Shown in pieces: positions 34,697 to 48,111 of a DNA stretch of 64,000 nucleotides; the first letter of the stretch is position 1, and every line of letters begins with the position of its first letter. The stretch is taken from contig NW_026251770.1 of NCBI RefSeq assembly GCF_025024155.1, positions 62,001-126,000 of the forward strand. Reading direction: 5' to 3'. The stretch comes from Gamsiella multidivaricata. Lineage: Eukaryota > Mortierellomycota > Mortierellomycetes > Mortierellales > Mortierellaceae. Under the pieces are notes generated by a model, which saw only the letters and a list, made by a program, of their open reading frames with translations, searched no databases and was not told where the DNA came from. The translations under genes were made by a program, and so were the position numbers.

Positions 34697-36454
34697 GGGT
34701 GCGGGCCAAGGATGTGGACGGAGTGTGCAGTCGACTGCTGTAGACGGGGGAAAAGAGATATGGCGCGTGGGCAGCTGCGAGGGAGGGAAAAGTCTTAATT
34801 AAACAAATTCTATTTTGAGAGCAATTGAGAGTGAAGAGTCGTTAGGAACAAAGTGTGTACAACAGGCCGCAGACAACGGCGGACGGAGTAAATGAACAAG
34901 AGGGGGGGGAAGAGAGATTAGCGAGAGAGCAAAAGAGAGGAGAGCAGAGTGGAGGGAAAAGGGCATGGTCGATGACCATATGCCCACAGACAATATTAAT
35001 AATAAAAACAACAATGACCATTTCGATACTGTCCATCCACGTAGACGATCTCACAGAAGGAAATGAAAGACATCAAAAGGACGCTAACAAAACAAAGACA
35101 GCACACCAATCAACCGCCCGGTCAATTGGCACAGAGGATACACTTCCATCTGGAAACAAATGGTTGAAGGGGATCGACAGTCAAGAGGAATGGTAGTGGA
35201 ATAACGGCAACACATGACATGGCAAGACAAGACTGGACAGTGTCGTCTCTATTTTCTGTCTGCCATGTCAAGGCCTGTGTGCAAGTAGGTGCAAGTGGGG
35301 TGTGAAATGTGAGGTGCGGTACAAGGGTGTGGTCCGGAATAAGGACATGCACATGCACAAGCACAAGCACAGGCACAGGCAGACACAGGCAGGCACAGGC
35401 ACAGGCGTGGGTGCAGCAGGATGGTGGGTTGGAGGGGAGGAGAGAGAACACGCAGGGACATGATTATCGGGTTTCCTTGGTGAGAGGAGGAGACATACAG
35501 GAAAGTCTACTGGTGCACTGCTGCAATGGTGGGTAGGGTGGATGGACGAATGGGCGGTGGACAGAAGAAGAGAAATGATAATGTAAAAAAGGGGAAGAGG
35601 GAAAGAGGAAAGAAGTGTGAGAAGAGAGAGAGGGAAGGAAGGAAGGGAGGGAAAGGAGGGAGGGGAGGGAAGGGGAGGGGATGGACATGGCCATGGACAT
35701 TGACTTTACAGAGATAAACATAAACACTCACACACAAACAAACAAACAAACAGACGGACAGACGGACAGGCAAACAAAAAAACGGTTACGAATTGTTGCA
35801 CCCAAAGAATGAAAAAAAAAAAAAAAAAAAAAGATTGCGATCAGACAGAAGAAAAATGATAATTGAGTTGGAACATATTGTATTTATCAATTCAACCCAA
35901 TATAACAGCGCAGTAAAGTAAAATGAGAAATGACATACACGCACACACACACACACACACACACGCAGCTGTAGACTAGGGACTCATCCATCCAAGTCAT
36001 GTTTCTTCTTTTTTTCTTTTTTCTTTTTTTTTATCACTAATAACCACCATCCATTCACATTGCCCTTTAATCAAATAATCAAAAAAGAAAGAGGGAAGGA
36101 GGGAAGAACTGGGACACAGCAAGGAGCGGACAAACATCTGCCGTATATACACATCAGCACCACACAATACAAATGCACAAATGCACAGATACATCACATC
36201 GGACCCATCAGCTGGGATGACAAAGGCTAATTGACCGCCAAGGCAAACAACCTTTCTCTGCCCCCACTCCTACTCCCCACTCCCCAAAAAAATATAAACA
36301 AAAACCGCATAGACGGAGCACTGGGCACAGTGAAGAAAAGCGTACTCACAATGCGAACGGTGGTGGCAGGTATGCAAAGGGAAACCTAGGTCTGAAATGG
36401 GCCTCCTGTTGGTTGCGTTTGTACGTCTGTGTATGTTTGCGAGAAAGAGAGAGA

Positions 36455-36493
<39 letters not shown>

Positions 36494-38344
36494 TCAGCGG
36501 AAGGAAGTAAGGAAGGAATGAAGAACCAGAAGGAAAAAAAAATAAAAATCCAGAGGATGGGCAGGAGGGAAAAGAAGAAAAGAAGGGGCCGGCATATTGA
36601 ATAGACAAATAAACAAACAAAAAAACAGCGCACGACTCGTATAGTCATTCGGGGGCAACAAAAAAAAAAAAAAAAAAAAAAAAACCAATAAAAACTATAA
36701 TATCATTATCATAAAGAGATACGCAGCAGAAAAGGGCTGTTTCCCTCCTCCGCTGCTACAAACAACCCATGGTGTAATTCTGTACTCCAAAAAAATAGAA
36801 ATAGTATGCCCTAGGAAGACTGGGTGAGGTTCAGAACGAGAAGAGCACTCTCAAGACAAAACCCTCCGTACGCTTAGTTATTTCGCTCCTTTTTGTCTCG
36901 CAATGGCTAATGAGGTTGCTCCCCTCATTGCAATGATCGGTGAATGAGAATGGGAAAAGGAACACACTGTGGGTGGTATGGTTGGAACAAGGGCGAGTTG
37001 CAACGTTACCCGTTGTTGCTTGTACACAGCACCGGTGCTGAGCTGAAGAGAGGAATGAAGAACGAGGCAGAGTGTGGGTGCCGGTTGACTGCTGTGGAGA
37101 GGGCAGGGTGAGAGGTGCAGAGTCGGGGTGGGTGATAGCGAGCGGGCTGTGAAGTAAAATGAGTCAGGGTGCGGTTGTTTGGAGAAAGAGAGAGAGACAG
37201 AGACAAATGAAGCAAAAAGGACAAAAAGGAAAGAAGGAAAAGACAGGGAAGGAAAGAGGAGGAGGATGAAGACGACGACGACGACGAGAGGGAAGAGGGG
37301 CGGCTGTCGGAAGGGGAAAAGGGAAAAAAAAAGAAAATCAAAGTTGAATGTGAAGAATTAAAGTTGCTGTTTAAAATACTCTTTAATGCGAAAGAACCGC
37401 AGTGCGCTCCACCAAACAAACAAACAAACAAACACGCAGACAAACAGAAGAGAACAAGAAAAAAAATCATGCGGGTCTCCCGCTTAGAAAGAATGGACTT
37501 TTTTTCCTTTTCCCTTGAACAGACGGACAACCTTGTCCGTCTTCTGTCTGCCCCCGTTCTATGGGTATGTGCCGCCCCATGTCCAGCAATGGGAAAGCAA
37601 CCGTCCCATGGGTGTCCCACTCACTGTTCCCTGGTCCATGTCTAACCCGATATCTCGCTGTCCAAGCTCCCATCCCTAGACTGCACACTCGCATACACAC
37701 GCACAGCAGCTTGCCGACGTGCTCCATCCCATCCCACTGCCTTTGCCTTCCTCCATCCGGTGGTATCATCACATGGCTGTGGTATGAAGAAGGAGGGGTT
37801 GGGGTAGAAGGAGAAAAAAGACCACTCTGTCTGCTGAGTGAGCCATCAATTGATTTTCCTCTCTCGACTTCTCATCCATCTGCTCATCTTGTAATGGAAT
37901 GAGGGTGTGTATCTGCGGCACTGAGCTGAATTGCCGGAGGCAATTGAAAAGGGTACATGAACTGAGCCCTCGCGGAACCATGCAATTTCTTTTTTCAGGG
38001 ACCACCACCCACCCCTTCCAGCCAGGGATAACGAAAGCGCGCGGGCTTCATTCATTTATTTGCAAATAAAGGAAAAAATGCGTTCAAAGTTCAAGAAAAT
38101 GTGACGGGAAATAAACATCCTTTTGTTTGAAAGACCCTTTTAGAACATGCATGGTCTTTCCTTCGCCATTCACACCCCACGCCCCACATTCACATTCCAC
38201 ATTCCTCTTCCAATCCCATCCTTTCTCCTCGCTCTACTCGCCACGCGATCAGCTTCAGTACAGCACAGCACTCACGCGATTGCCCTCTTTTTTTTTCTTT
38301 TTTTTTTTTTTTTTTTTTGGTCATTTTGCCACTGACACCTACCG
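34697..38344. other. 3.6-kb divergent intergenic region rich in simple repeats
   Basis: Between the C2H2 gene (minus) and the Arb2-like gene (plus). Contains GA tracts (34900-34965, 35560-35690), CACAGG-type repeats (35340-35410), CA repeats (35940-35965), an AG repeat (36441-36491), an A run (about 36660-36684) and a GAC repeat (about 37270-37290). Frames longer than 100 codons here are low-complexity translations. No gene supported. Confidence 0.5.
36441..36491 (+). repeat. AG dinucleotide microsatellite
   Basis: Nearly uninterrupted GA repeats, with one GTGT interruption near 36455. Non-coding. Confidence 0.85.
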
Positions 38345-40587
38345 ATGTATCGCCGCCGCATCAAGAAAGCCCCGACACCTGTCTTTGGAGACACCCTTGA
38401 GGAATTCGGATTCACCATCAATGAACAGGGTCACCTTATTGACAAAGAAGGTACGCCAGCACAAAAGAGGGGCCTGTATGTAGCCACGCGCGAACATTGT
38501 CCCTTCTCTCCCAACCCGAGGATACAAGCTCACCCTTTCGTCCAACGGCCCCCACATCACACTAGGAAAACGATACGCATTCGATCTCAAGGCCAAGGAC
38601 AGAGACTATCAGGAGGCACATGGACGCGCCTTGAGCGGTAAGAGGACATTTGATTTTTTCGTATTGCCGCTGAGGAAACACTGAGCCGGTTTAATCTTTA
38701 TTCTCTCCATGCATCGGTATTGATCATGACCCCTCTTGTCTCTCTTCCTAACATTGTATTCGCGGAACAGCTGCCGCCATGAACGTGATGCTGAAGAGGA
38801 TGGAGGACGAGTGCGATCTGGTCAAAGCAACCGTGCCCCTCGGGATCAAAGGCACCGACACAACCTCGCCTCGAGCCCATATCTTGCTGTCGTAAGTGGG
38901 CCCATGTGGTGCACGATATGGAAAGGACGCACTCTCCAATGGAAATGTGAATGTCCATCCGTGCAAACAAAAGACTCGGTTGATTTTGTTCCCTGCTTAT
39001 AGATCAAACGCGAAGGAAGCCCAGCGCCTGTTGGTTCTCGTCCCAGGCACCGTAGAATCGTATGAACCACGACGGATTCTTGGCGTGTGTTACACTTTTG
39101 GTAACAAGGGTCTCATCGAATTAGCTTTTTCTCGCTCTAACTATCTTTTTTTTTTTTTTGAAATTGCGATCCACATAGTCTAGGCATGTGGTCTCGTAGG
39201 TTGCTCAGCAACTACAGTGTCGAGGTACAAGCTAAATTCTATTTGTTCAATACACAACTTTTTTACTGCGTGCTTGTCCTGACACAACTAACGAAAACGG
39301 CAAAAAAAAAAAAAAAAAACTAGATCGGATCCATGCTTACCACTGTCAAGCAGGCTCATGCCGAGGGCTACGGCATCGCGATTCTCAACCCAAATGCTCA
39401 TTGGTGGGTCGATGGCCGTGAATCGGTAAGGAACAAATCCCGTTCCCAAAGCTCGCTGAAAAGGAATGATGGGATGATCCACAGGATATGAGCTAACGCA
39501 TCGTTTTCTGCACATTTGATAGGTGTTGGTCCCCACCAAGAAGGACTATGCCATTATCCCTCGTAAGCCTGAGAATGGAGGAAGTGATCCATTGCCCGAA
39601 ATGAGACAAGGTCAAGCTTGCAATGCCTAATACATGAATCCCATCTTTTTTTTCATATGGGACCAAAAAATAGATCTGGAGTCACCGGAAGTACACGTCG
39701 ACTACGTCTTCCGGAACTTCATACAGTAAAGTGCCGTTGCATTTGTGTGCTTTTCGAGGAAATCGAGAGTCTGTTCGTTAGGTGTGAATCAAGGCCTAAA
39801 ATCGGTTATATTTTTCGACATTTCTGGTCGCGCTTTTAGGAACTTTGCCTCCAAAGAAATCTTCATCATGGCTCACAAGTACGGTGCCCATGCATTGATC
39901 ACGGCTCTCCACACGCAGTGTAAGCACAGGTGTTTGCAGAGAATGTGGCCATTTGCCTTCCTTGGATCCCAGGCCTGATCCATATTATCTTGCCTTGCAA
40001 TTTTTTTTTTCATAGTCGATTTTTTCAAAGACCGTGTCGCTGCTATCGCGGTGATCGATGGTACACATACGATCGACTCTGTCCCTGAGCCAATGTTTCA
40101 AAAGTGGTGGTCGCTGGTAAGAAAGTCCCCGGTCTTTGTTCGATGCGACAATGTGTTTTTCCTGAATACAAAAAAAAAAAAAAAGGTCATACCATGGTGA
40201 TTACTTACATGGATGATTCCAATAACTACTGTGCATCCCCCCTAGAATGCCGCCGGGTTCATTCAGTCCAAAGTTGAGGAAAAGGGTATGGTCGAATACA
40301 GGGATCACGCCGGTTGCAACTGTGTCAAGGCCGGGACTGAGGAGTTTGATTTCACGCTCGTGGATGAGATGCCTTCGATCTTTCGGTTCTTCCGGGCCAG
40401 ATGGGGTCGGGATAATACTTTTGCGCGGAACAAGGATTTGCTTCAGCCATTGAACCCAGACGATCCTACGACGGCCATGATCACGTTCCAAGATGTGCCA
40501 GAGGAGGATGAGGAGGAGGTGGAGGCGGAGGTGGAGGTGGAGGTGAACGCGGAGGAAAGCAGCGAGGCGGCGGTTGTCGAGCTTTAA
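38345..40587 (+). CDS. Arb2/FAM172-domain protein (Argonaute-chaperone-type)
   Basis: Eleven exons: 38345-38450, 38521-38637, 38771-38891, 39003-39100, 39184-39224, 39324-39425, 39523-39562, 39674-39725, 39840-39919, 40016-40116 and 40246-40587; 399 residues in frame. The N-terminus DTLEEFGFTINEQGHLID, the strands LLVLVPG and GYGIAILNPNAHWW, the block SPEVHVDYVFRNFI, and AHKYGAHALITAL followed by VAAIAVIDGTH show the Arb2-type alpha/beta-hydrolase-like fold. In S. pombe, Arb2 is part of the complex that holds Argonaute with duplex siRNA and is needed for heterochromatin; animal FAM172 proteins are relatives. No serine-hydrolase nucleophile elbow was identified. The C-terminus is a run of Glu and Val. 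Exon 7's donor is taken as GTAAGC at 39563; a later donor (39613 region, GTCAAG) also keeps frame. The short exon 5 relies on the acceptor TCTAG. Confidence 0.8.
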
Positions 40588-42323
40588 AAAAAAAACATGT
40601 ACACTTCCTTCCCCCCTTCGAACCTGCTGCAGCCCATATATCCCCCCATGTACGTACATGAATGTAGCACATACATTTCAGTAGGCTATTGAAGACTTAG
40701 AATTTTTTTTTTTTGGTGGCAACGATGCATAAAGAGGGATCTTACACGTGATTGGCCAAACTAAAAAAAAAAAAAGCACGGTTCCTGATTCACATTTTCA
40801 TTCTCATTCCCCTTTCCTTCTTTCCGCATCCCGTTTTCTTCCCAAAGCGTCTGACATCACGTATCGCTACAGCGGCCCAGGCTGCGGTAGGGGAGAGATA
40901 GATAGATAGATATATATATATATAGAGAGAGAGAGGAAGAGGAGGAGGGGGAGGGAGAGGCGGCTGGCAAACCTCTCAAACTGGGCAGGCTGGGTCTGTT
41001 TTATCTTCATTTTTTTTTTTGGTTCAAAGCACCCCTTCTGCCCATGAAACACGTAACGTATCGCGTAGCACCAATCACTGCTTTCTGACCTGCGTTGGAT
41101 TCATTGTTTGTTATGTTTGTTAGAAAAAAAAAAGGGAGAGGGGGACGGGTGGACGAAGGGGAATCGCGTTCCTGGCCAGAATTTGATACACTGTAATGTG
41201 TGTAGCAATTTTTTTTTTTTTTTTTTTGGTCATTGGTGCTGCTTGGCCTATCACTCATTCAGGAATGGCGACTATATCGTGTGGCCCCTCTCCCCCGAGA
41301 CCTCCCTCTGACATGCTTTCTGCGCGATTATGCAGAAGTGATTCTCAACAGTGGAAAGTTCTCGAATGAACCCCCCCCCCTTGTCTTTTTTTTTCTTTCC
41401 TTTTTTTGAGGTTGTGTTTCCACATTAATTCAGGGTAAAATGAATATGATAATCCTGAGCAGCGCGCTAACCCCGTGTTATTATTATTTTTCCCTTGAAA
41501 ACAGCAGCAGGCGATAGGGGTGATTGGTTCGTATCGAACGACACCCGAAGGTGGTAAGTCGTTCACTTCTGCATAAAGATTCAGGGAGAGAGAGCGTGTG
41601 TGTGTGTGGGATCGTGGTGGAAAATACATCGGATAGCGATAATTTCTTGAATGTACCAGTTTAACGGTCTTCTCTCTCCCTTTTTTTTTTTTTTTTGGGC
41701 TTCGCGGCTGAATAAATAAATAGTCTAGTCGGCTTTCCCGATCGGACGCTGTCCTGCAAAAAAAACCCCCCATGACACACCAAGGATGATGGGGGATGTG
41801 GTCCATATTAATTCGATATATCCGCCCGATAGCGACTATTTTTCATCCATTCTATACTGTGGTCACCTCTCGGAAACATTTCAAAAGTAAGGAGTAGAAG
41901 GAAGGCTTTGAGAGGTGGTTCAAGAGACGAGCACCACATGCCTTGTCCTGATTGATTCAACTGTCCTAATCATGCTTTTTTTTTTTTTTTGTATATAAAT
42001 GTGTATGTATAGATACGCGTGCGCGCCTTCCTTACGCATCAACGATGGACAAATACAAATCAAAATCACCACATCACAATGGATGGAACAACAACATCTG
42101 CACCGCGTCAAGGCAGGGCGAGAAAAGACGACGTTCTGAATACGCGACAACAAAAAAACACATCTCGACTTCAATGGAGTCATGGAAGCATGAGATTAAC
42201 GTCGTTCCAGGAGCGAAGCCAGTGTACGTTGGGATGGACACCACGTTATTCGCCTAAGGAACTCGATTATCTAAAGAAGAATATCGAGGAGGAATTGCGA
42301 ATAGGGACCAACTTCAATCCCCC

Positions 42324-42378
42324 GGTATTCTGAGATCGACCTGGTAGCCCCTGGTATTCCGACATCAACCTGGTAGCC
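42324..42378 (+). repeat. Two-copy tandem repeat, 29-base period
   Basis: Copies at 42324-42349 and 42353-42378 share GGTATTC and CTGGTAGCC cores with a few substitutions. Confidence 0.7.
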
Positions 42379-42805
42379 GCCCGCGAGAACATGTCTATTA
42401 CATGGAATAGGGCCGGGGCCTTTATTATTGTTATTATTTTTTATCCTCTAGTCCATGTCGTTAAGGGATTGTATTATTGATCTAAGCGGTATTGTAGTCT
42501 CAACCAGGTATGTCCAAATATTCCTTCTGCTACGGTAGCCGTTTACGATCCCCCCATTCCCTCATGGTCGCACACTGCGTTAAGGCTGGTTGCTCTTTCG
42601 AGGGACAAAGATCTATACTGAATCCACGCGGCGAGTCGAATGATAACCCTTAGATGAGTAACAATTTCTCAATTTCTGTTTGGAACTTTTTTTTTTTTTT
42701 TTTTGTCTAGAAAATCCGTTTGGATACCCATATCCTTCAAAGCTATAGCTGCTGTATGCTAAAACAATTTGGTCCGCAACGTAAGTTCTCCGCCTTTCTC
42801 TCTCT

Positions 42806-42836
<31 letters not shown>

Positions 42837-43146
42837 CTGGTTTGAATACCGTCATTACAAATAATGTACCTATAGTCCTACAAGTATCCGTATCCAAGGC
42901 TTAACCTCAATTTACTCTTATACCATCGATAGACCCCTCCTCCTCTATACATTTGAGTTCTACGGACTCCTCATCACCATTATAAATCAACACCTCCCCG
43001 GAGAGTCGAATCGATTCGAAGACCTATTAGGTTTAACGTACAGCTGGAAGAACATATATGTACAGCCTATTTAGGTGTCTGACTCCGGTGAACTATACAA
43101 CAACAAATATAGTACGGCATTTCTCTTTGCATAACCACCACAAAAG

Positions 43147-43179
<33 letters not shown>
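43147..43179 (+). repeat. 33-base A homopolymer
   Basis: Uninterrupted adenines in intergenic DNA. Could be the tail of a retro-inserted sequence, but no such body or duplication was recognised beside it. Confidence 0.9.
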
Positions 43180-43180
<1 letters not shown>

Positions 43181-43779
43181 GTATGCATCGTCTTGACCTT
43201 TTTAACATCTCCCTCCTTCCTTTTTATTGAACACGCATAGCTACCTGTCGTGAACCTATGCTTATTCAGAGTCAGAATGACCTTTTTCTAAGCAAAAGGG
43301 GCAGAGCAAAAACAGAGCAAAGGAAGGGGTAGATACACCAAAGTCAAGGGGAGAAAGCGTAGGATTGTATTCAAGTTACTAACACTAGGTGGGAGAAATA
43401 ATAAATCAGATACAGAACTATGGAATATATACAGTTTTAGGGGGGTGGGGGGTTTCTCTCTATGTGTCTTTTGTCCTTGTGTAACGATCGCACGCGTTGC
43501 CCCCAAGGGGGGTGGTCCAAGAGTCGACCTGATCCTTCCGGTCGTGGTACGCGACAGCACTCTACAGAAATGATTTTCGTTTCGTAACTTATTTTATTTT
43601 ATTTTATTTTTTGGCGGGGGACAGAATGATTAAAATACATTATACAAACAACAAAAAATGGCGGCATATGGCACAAAAAGTCAAAAACTAAACTAGATAC
43701 AACAAAAAAAAACCCCCCCATAAAAGAGCACGGAAAGAAAGAGGCAGAGAGGGAGAGAGGGGGGGAAGGGAGAAAAAAA

Positions 43780-46700
43780 TTACTTTCGCAGCATGGTCAA
43801 CCACTTCATTCGATTGCCAGGGCTAGAGACAGTGTCCGGACCCTGCGACAAGCTGTCCGCAAGAACCTGAACCTCCCTCCACAGCGGCGTCATCTCCGAT
43901 GGCATCTTGTGGACGTTCGAATCCACGGAGGATCCTCCCTTGACCTTGCCAGAGACCTCCTCGACGATACCACTCATCCGGCGCCACCAATCATCGCCCG
44001 AATGAGCAGTGACCTCCATGGCCAGGGCTTTACGTTTGCCAAGACCATTCTCGCCCAACCAGCTCTCCAGCAAACGGACCGCCTCGGCCCTGCGCTCCTC
44101 CTTCTTCTTGGCCATGCTGGCGCTCTGCACAACAGGCGCCCCAGGACTGCCCAGAGACGACTCACCCTTGCTCAACTTGGCCCATCGAATCGCCTCCTTG
44201 ACATTGGCCTCGTCATTGAGGAACATATCGTTCTCGACCATCCACTTGAGTGATTGGATACGGCCATAGAACGCAGCGTAGCATAGCGCTGTTCCGTGTG
44301 GGTACGCATTGCCTGAGCTCTTCAGTCTCGAGTCCGCACCGTGGCTGTACAGCTCCTGCACCATCAGAGGACAGTCTCGCCCGGCAAGGAGACGCATCAA
44401 CGGGGTTTCCTTCCAGTGGTTCTTGGCGTCCACAACAGCTCCGTGGTCCAACAGGAACCGCATCGCCGCCAAAACATCCCGTTCGTTGGCATCCTGATCA
44501 GCTTGCGACACAACAATACGCCATTCATCCTGGGAAAGACCACCTTCCTCACACAACGTGTGGAGTGCCGTCCGCTTGTGGAACGTGTCAGCAGTATTAA
44601 CCTGCGCCCCACGCTGGACCAGGTACTCGACCAATTCATGTGGCTGGCTCGAAGCACAGGCACTGCTGAGCACGGAACGACCATCAAACTTCCATGGCGC
44701 GTTGATCAAACCGGGCTCCTTCTGCAGATGATGTTCAACAAGAGTCAGATTGCCCTTCTTGGCGCACAGCCAAATGTTCTCCAAACCGCCCTTGGTGCCT
44801 GCGTTTGCTGGACGCCCACCCATGAGGGAAACGGGCGGCCGTGACTGGGTGGAGGAGGTGGAGGAGAGAGCCATCGTAGACATGGTGGGCGCGAGCGACA
44901 TCATCCCGGTGGATTGGGTCACGACCGTTGCAATCGAGAGAGGACGAGGGTTCCTCGTTGACGTCGCCCTGGGATGTTCAGAGGCGGGGGCAGAGGATGA
45001 AAATGGTGGCGGTGACATGCGCTCATCAAAATCCTGCGAATCGGATGCGAGCCTGGCCTCTGTCTCTTCCTCAATGATCTCCTGGATCAGTGCTCCTGCA
45101 GATGACTCGTTGTAGATCTCGGTCGCTGGCGTGACCTCGACCTCGAGTGCACCTGATGGTGGACGCTCTGAAATCTCGACGCCGCACATGTTCCACAAAA
45201 GATTCGACATCTCAGTCGAGGGCGTAAGGGCCAGTGTCGCCAGTCTTTCATAGGAGGGCATCGAACCAGCCAGGAGTAGTGCTTCCGTGATTTCAACATT
45301 GTTGGTGAAGATTGCATAGTCGAGTGCTATTTTGAAAAATGAAAAAATAGACGGGGGGGATCAGAATCAGGCCAAAGCTGCGTTCCGGGCCAAAAACCAC
45401 TATGGACACAGAACAGGAAAAAAAAAAAAGAGCCATCAAATTTACCTGTCAGTCCAGAGTCATCCTCGATATCCAGCTCAATGCCCTCCTCGATCAGCAG
45501 GTTGATTCCCATTTGATAGCCGAGAAAGACAGAGTTGTGCAGCATGGTCGAGCCATTGGACTGGGTCTGACCAGAGATATCGGTCGAGGGCGGGAGACCC
45601 GCAATACGCTCCAGCAGCGACAAGTATGAGCCAGCGTCACCACTTTCACCATCCTGAATCAAGTTCCTCAGCAGCTGTTCCATGTCGCTCTGTGCCTGCT
45701 CATCAGTGAACTCGTAGGTCTTGTCGGTTGAAATGTAGTTTTCGTTATGATAGATCCAAATGCGGACAGTCTCGGTGGTGGGGTATCTTGGAGTTGTGCA
45801 CTCAATGTAAAAGGGGTTGATGTCAACGACTGTTCCATACTCGCGTCCGAACATGGGCGTCATACCCCGCGAAAAGTTGGATCCGATGATAATGACATGG
45901 TTCTCACGGCAGATTGGGCCCTTCCTGGGCTCCAAACTCCTGATCGTCGGTGGCATGTCAGAATCGGCCATCGGAGGCGTCAATGGCGGATCCTCCCTCC
46001 GCTTCTTTGCGGGGCCAGTCTCATAATGAGTTGACGTGGTCGAGGGTGAACTGGGCGGACTCGACGCCGTCGTCTTTGCCGGAGAAGGGGGGCCAGTATG
46101 GCCACGGTCCGAAAACGGTGGCGAATGCGATTTCCTGTTGGAAGGTATCCATAGAGAGAGTACGAAAAATGAGTCAGCTACAGAACCCACCATCGAACGT
46201 AACACGCCGCACAAGCGACTTTATAAACCCCTCCCCCCTGCGGGATGCAGAGCAAGAGAGCACGCAGTATGCATGATTTGCTCTCAATTCTCCCAGCAGT
46301 AATGAAAATATACTTACGCAGCCTTTTCAAGGTTCTTATTGGCAATCCTTGTGCCCTTGTCACGTCCATGGCTAGCATAGATCTCGACCTCGTCGCTGCG
46401 TCCCTCATACACGAGCACGGGCTCGACTTGGTGGCGGCTCATGCCGGACAACTCCACTTGGAAACTGAACTTTGTGCCTGGGCCACGGTGATGGGATGTA
46501 CTGGCACACCAAGCAGAGGCGATCAGCTTGACGTGGCCATCGCGGAGCGAAACCATACCGTTCTCATCGATCATGGGCTTGCCATTGACGCCAGGGTGGA
46601 ACCGAAGAATCTCTGGGGTCTTATCCTTGCAGCGACCACATGGCACCACAACACGGTGCTCCGGCTCCAAAAACGTGGTCAGCTTCAAGGCCAAGACATC

Positions 46701-48070
46701 CTCCTCTTGGGCACTGGTGGGCATGGACATGGATTGGGCATTTCTCTTTCCGGAAGGATTGAGGCCAATACGACCGGCGCTATCTGCCCTGCATGGGAGG
46801 ACAATGTTCTCAGTAGGGATTCTGAGGTAATGATACCGTTCACGGTCCTCTGGGCTCAACTGAATGTTGAGGTAGAACTGCTGACCCTTGCGGAACTCGC
46901 CATCGTCGTCCTTCTTGGAAGAGGTAAACACCTTCAAGTGCTTCGTGCCAATGTCCTCCTACATCCACCGCATAGGAAACAAAGAGCTACCGGTCAGCCA
47001 TGTATATCTATGCTTGGCTAGACAGACACAGGAGCTCACAAAGCAACAGATCCGTTTACTCACCCGTGAACTTTCATCGTAACTAGCGTATGTATGGGCT
47101 GGAGTATAAGCATCGTCTTGATGAGAAGCAGCCTCCTCCCACGAGGCTAACAATCGGAGCAAAGAGGAAAAGGAAAAGAAGACGCAGACGGAATCGTCAG
47201 TCAGAATAAACATCCCAAGGTAATGATCTCGTAAGCACAGCAAAAAAAAAAAAAAATGAAGACGGAGGTGGGCAGGTGAATGATTCAGCATGGATCAGCA
47301 TATCGAGGGGTCAACACTACGGCTAGTACTGAAGAAGAATGAGGATGAGAGGCAGTGATGGATAGAGAATGAAGGAAAGGGCGAGTAGAGGACATACTGC
47401 CATCCCCTTGCAAAGAAAAAGAGAACAGCCGAGCCGAGAGAACGATCGTACAACAACGAGGGTAATATAGATAAGAGCAGGATGAAAGACTTTATGCAGG
47501 AGTGCACTGGACTTACCCCAGGAGAGCTGCTGTTCTACAGGAGATGCCTTGATGGGCATCTCTGGTGAGCAACTGGTCTGCAGGTATCCTGAGGTGGCGA
47601 CGGGGGACGTCGAAGAGGCATGATGTTGCTGAGAGGAGATCGTGCCCATTTCCGTCGTGGATATAGTGGGGACAGGTGGTGATGATGCATGGAATAAATA
47701 TTGCCCATTAGCCGCCAGCTGCTGCTGTTGCTGTTGCTGTGGCCCCATTGATTCCGAAACTCCTAATGGGATATGCTGTTGTCCTCCCTGCTGAGATTGC
47801 TGCTGCTGCTGCTGCATATATGTCGGACGCTGTAATAACATAGGGTGCTGCTGTGCAGTATAATCAACCGGAGTGCGAGGGATGACACTGATGTTTTTGG
47901 CCCGAGGGGCTATCTGGACAGGCGGCAGGTTGCTGAGATCATAGGCATCCCAGCGAGGTGTCACCAGCGTGCCGTCGGGGCCGATTTGAAGGGCCATGGG
48001 ATCGTCGATGGCATTGGGGCCGGTGAGGATGTCCCAGTTTTGTTTGATAGTATAGGCACCGTACGGCTGT

Positions 48071-48111
<41 letters not shown>

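Larger units (their letters stand above)
40588..43779. other. 3.2-kb convergent intergenic region
   Basis: Holds a GATA/TA/GA microsatellite (40898-40935), several T and A runs (33 A at 43147-43179) and a 29-base-period tandem duplication (42324-42378). A plus frame at 42019-42333 shows helical, charged residues near its end (SPKELDYLKKNIEEELRIG), but I could not support it as a gene. Confidence 0.45.

Noticed and set aside
34697..34745. Upstream open extension of the C2H2 gene
   Set aside because: The frame is open to a possible acceptor at about 34737, but no donor exon could be identified, so the ATG at 34696 was kept.
42019..42333. Plus-strand frame ending with a charged helix (KELDYLKKNIEEEL)
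   Set aside because: Only about 100 codons, no conserved motif, surrounded by simple repeats; not enough to call a gene.
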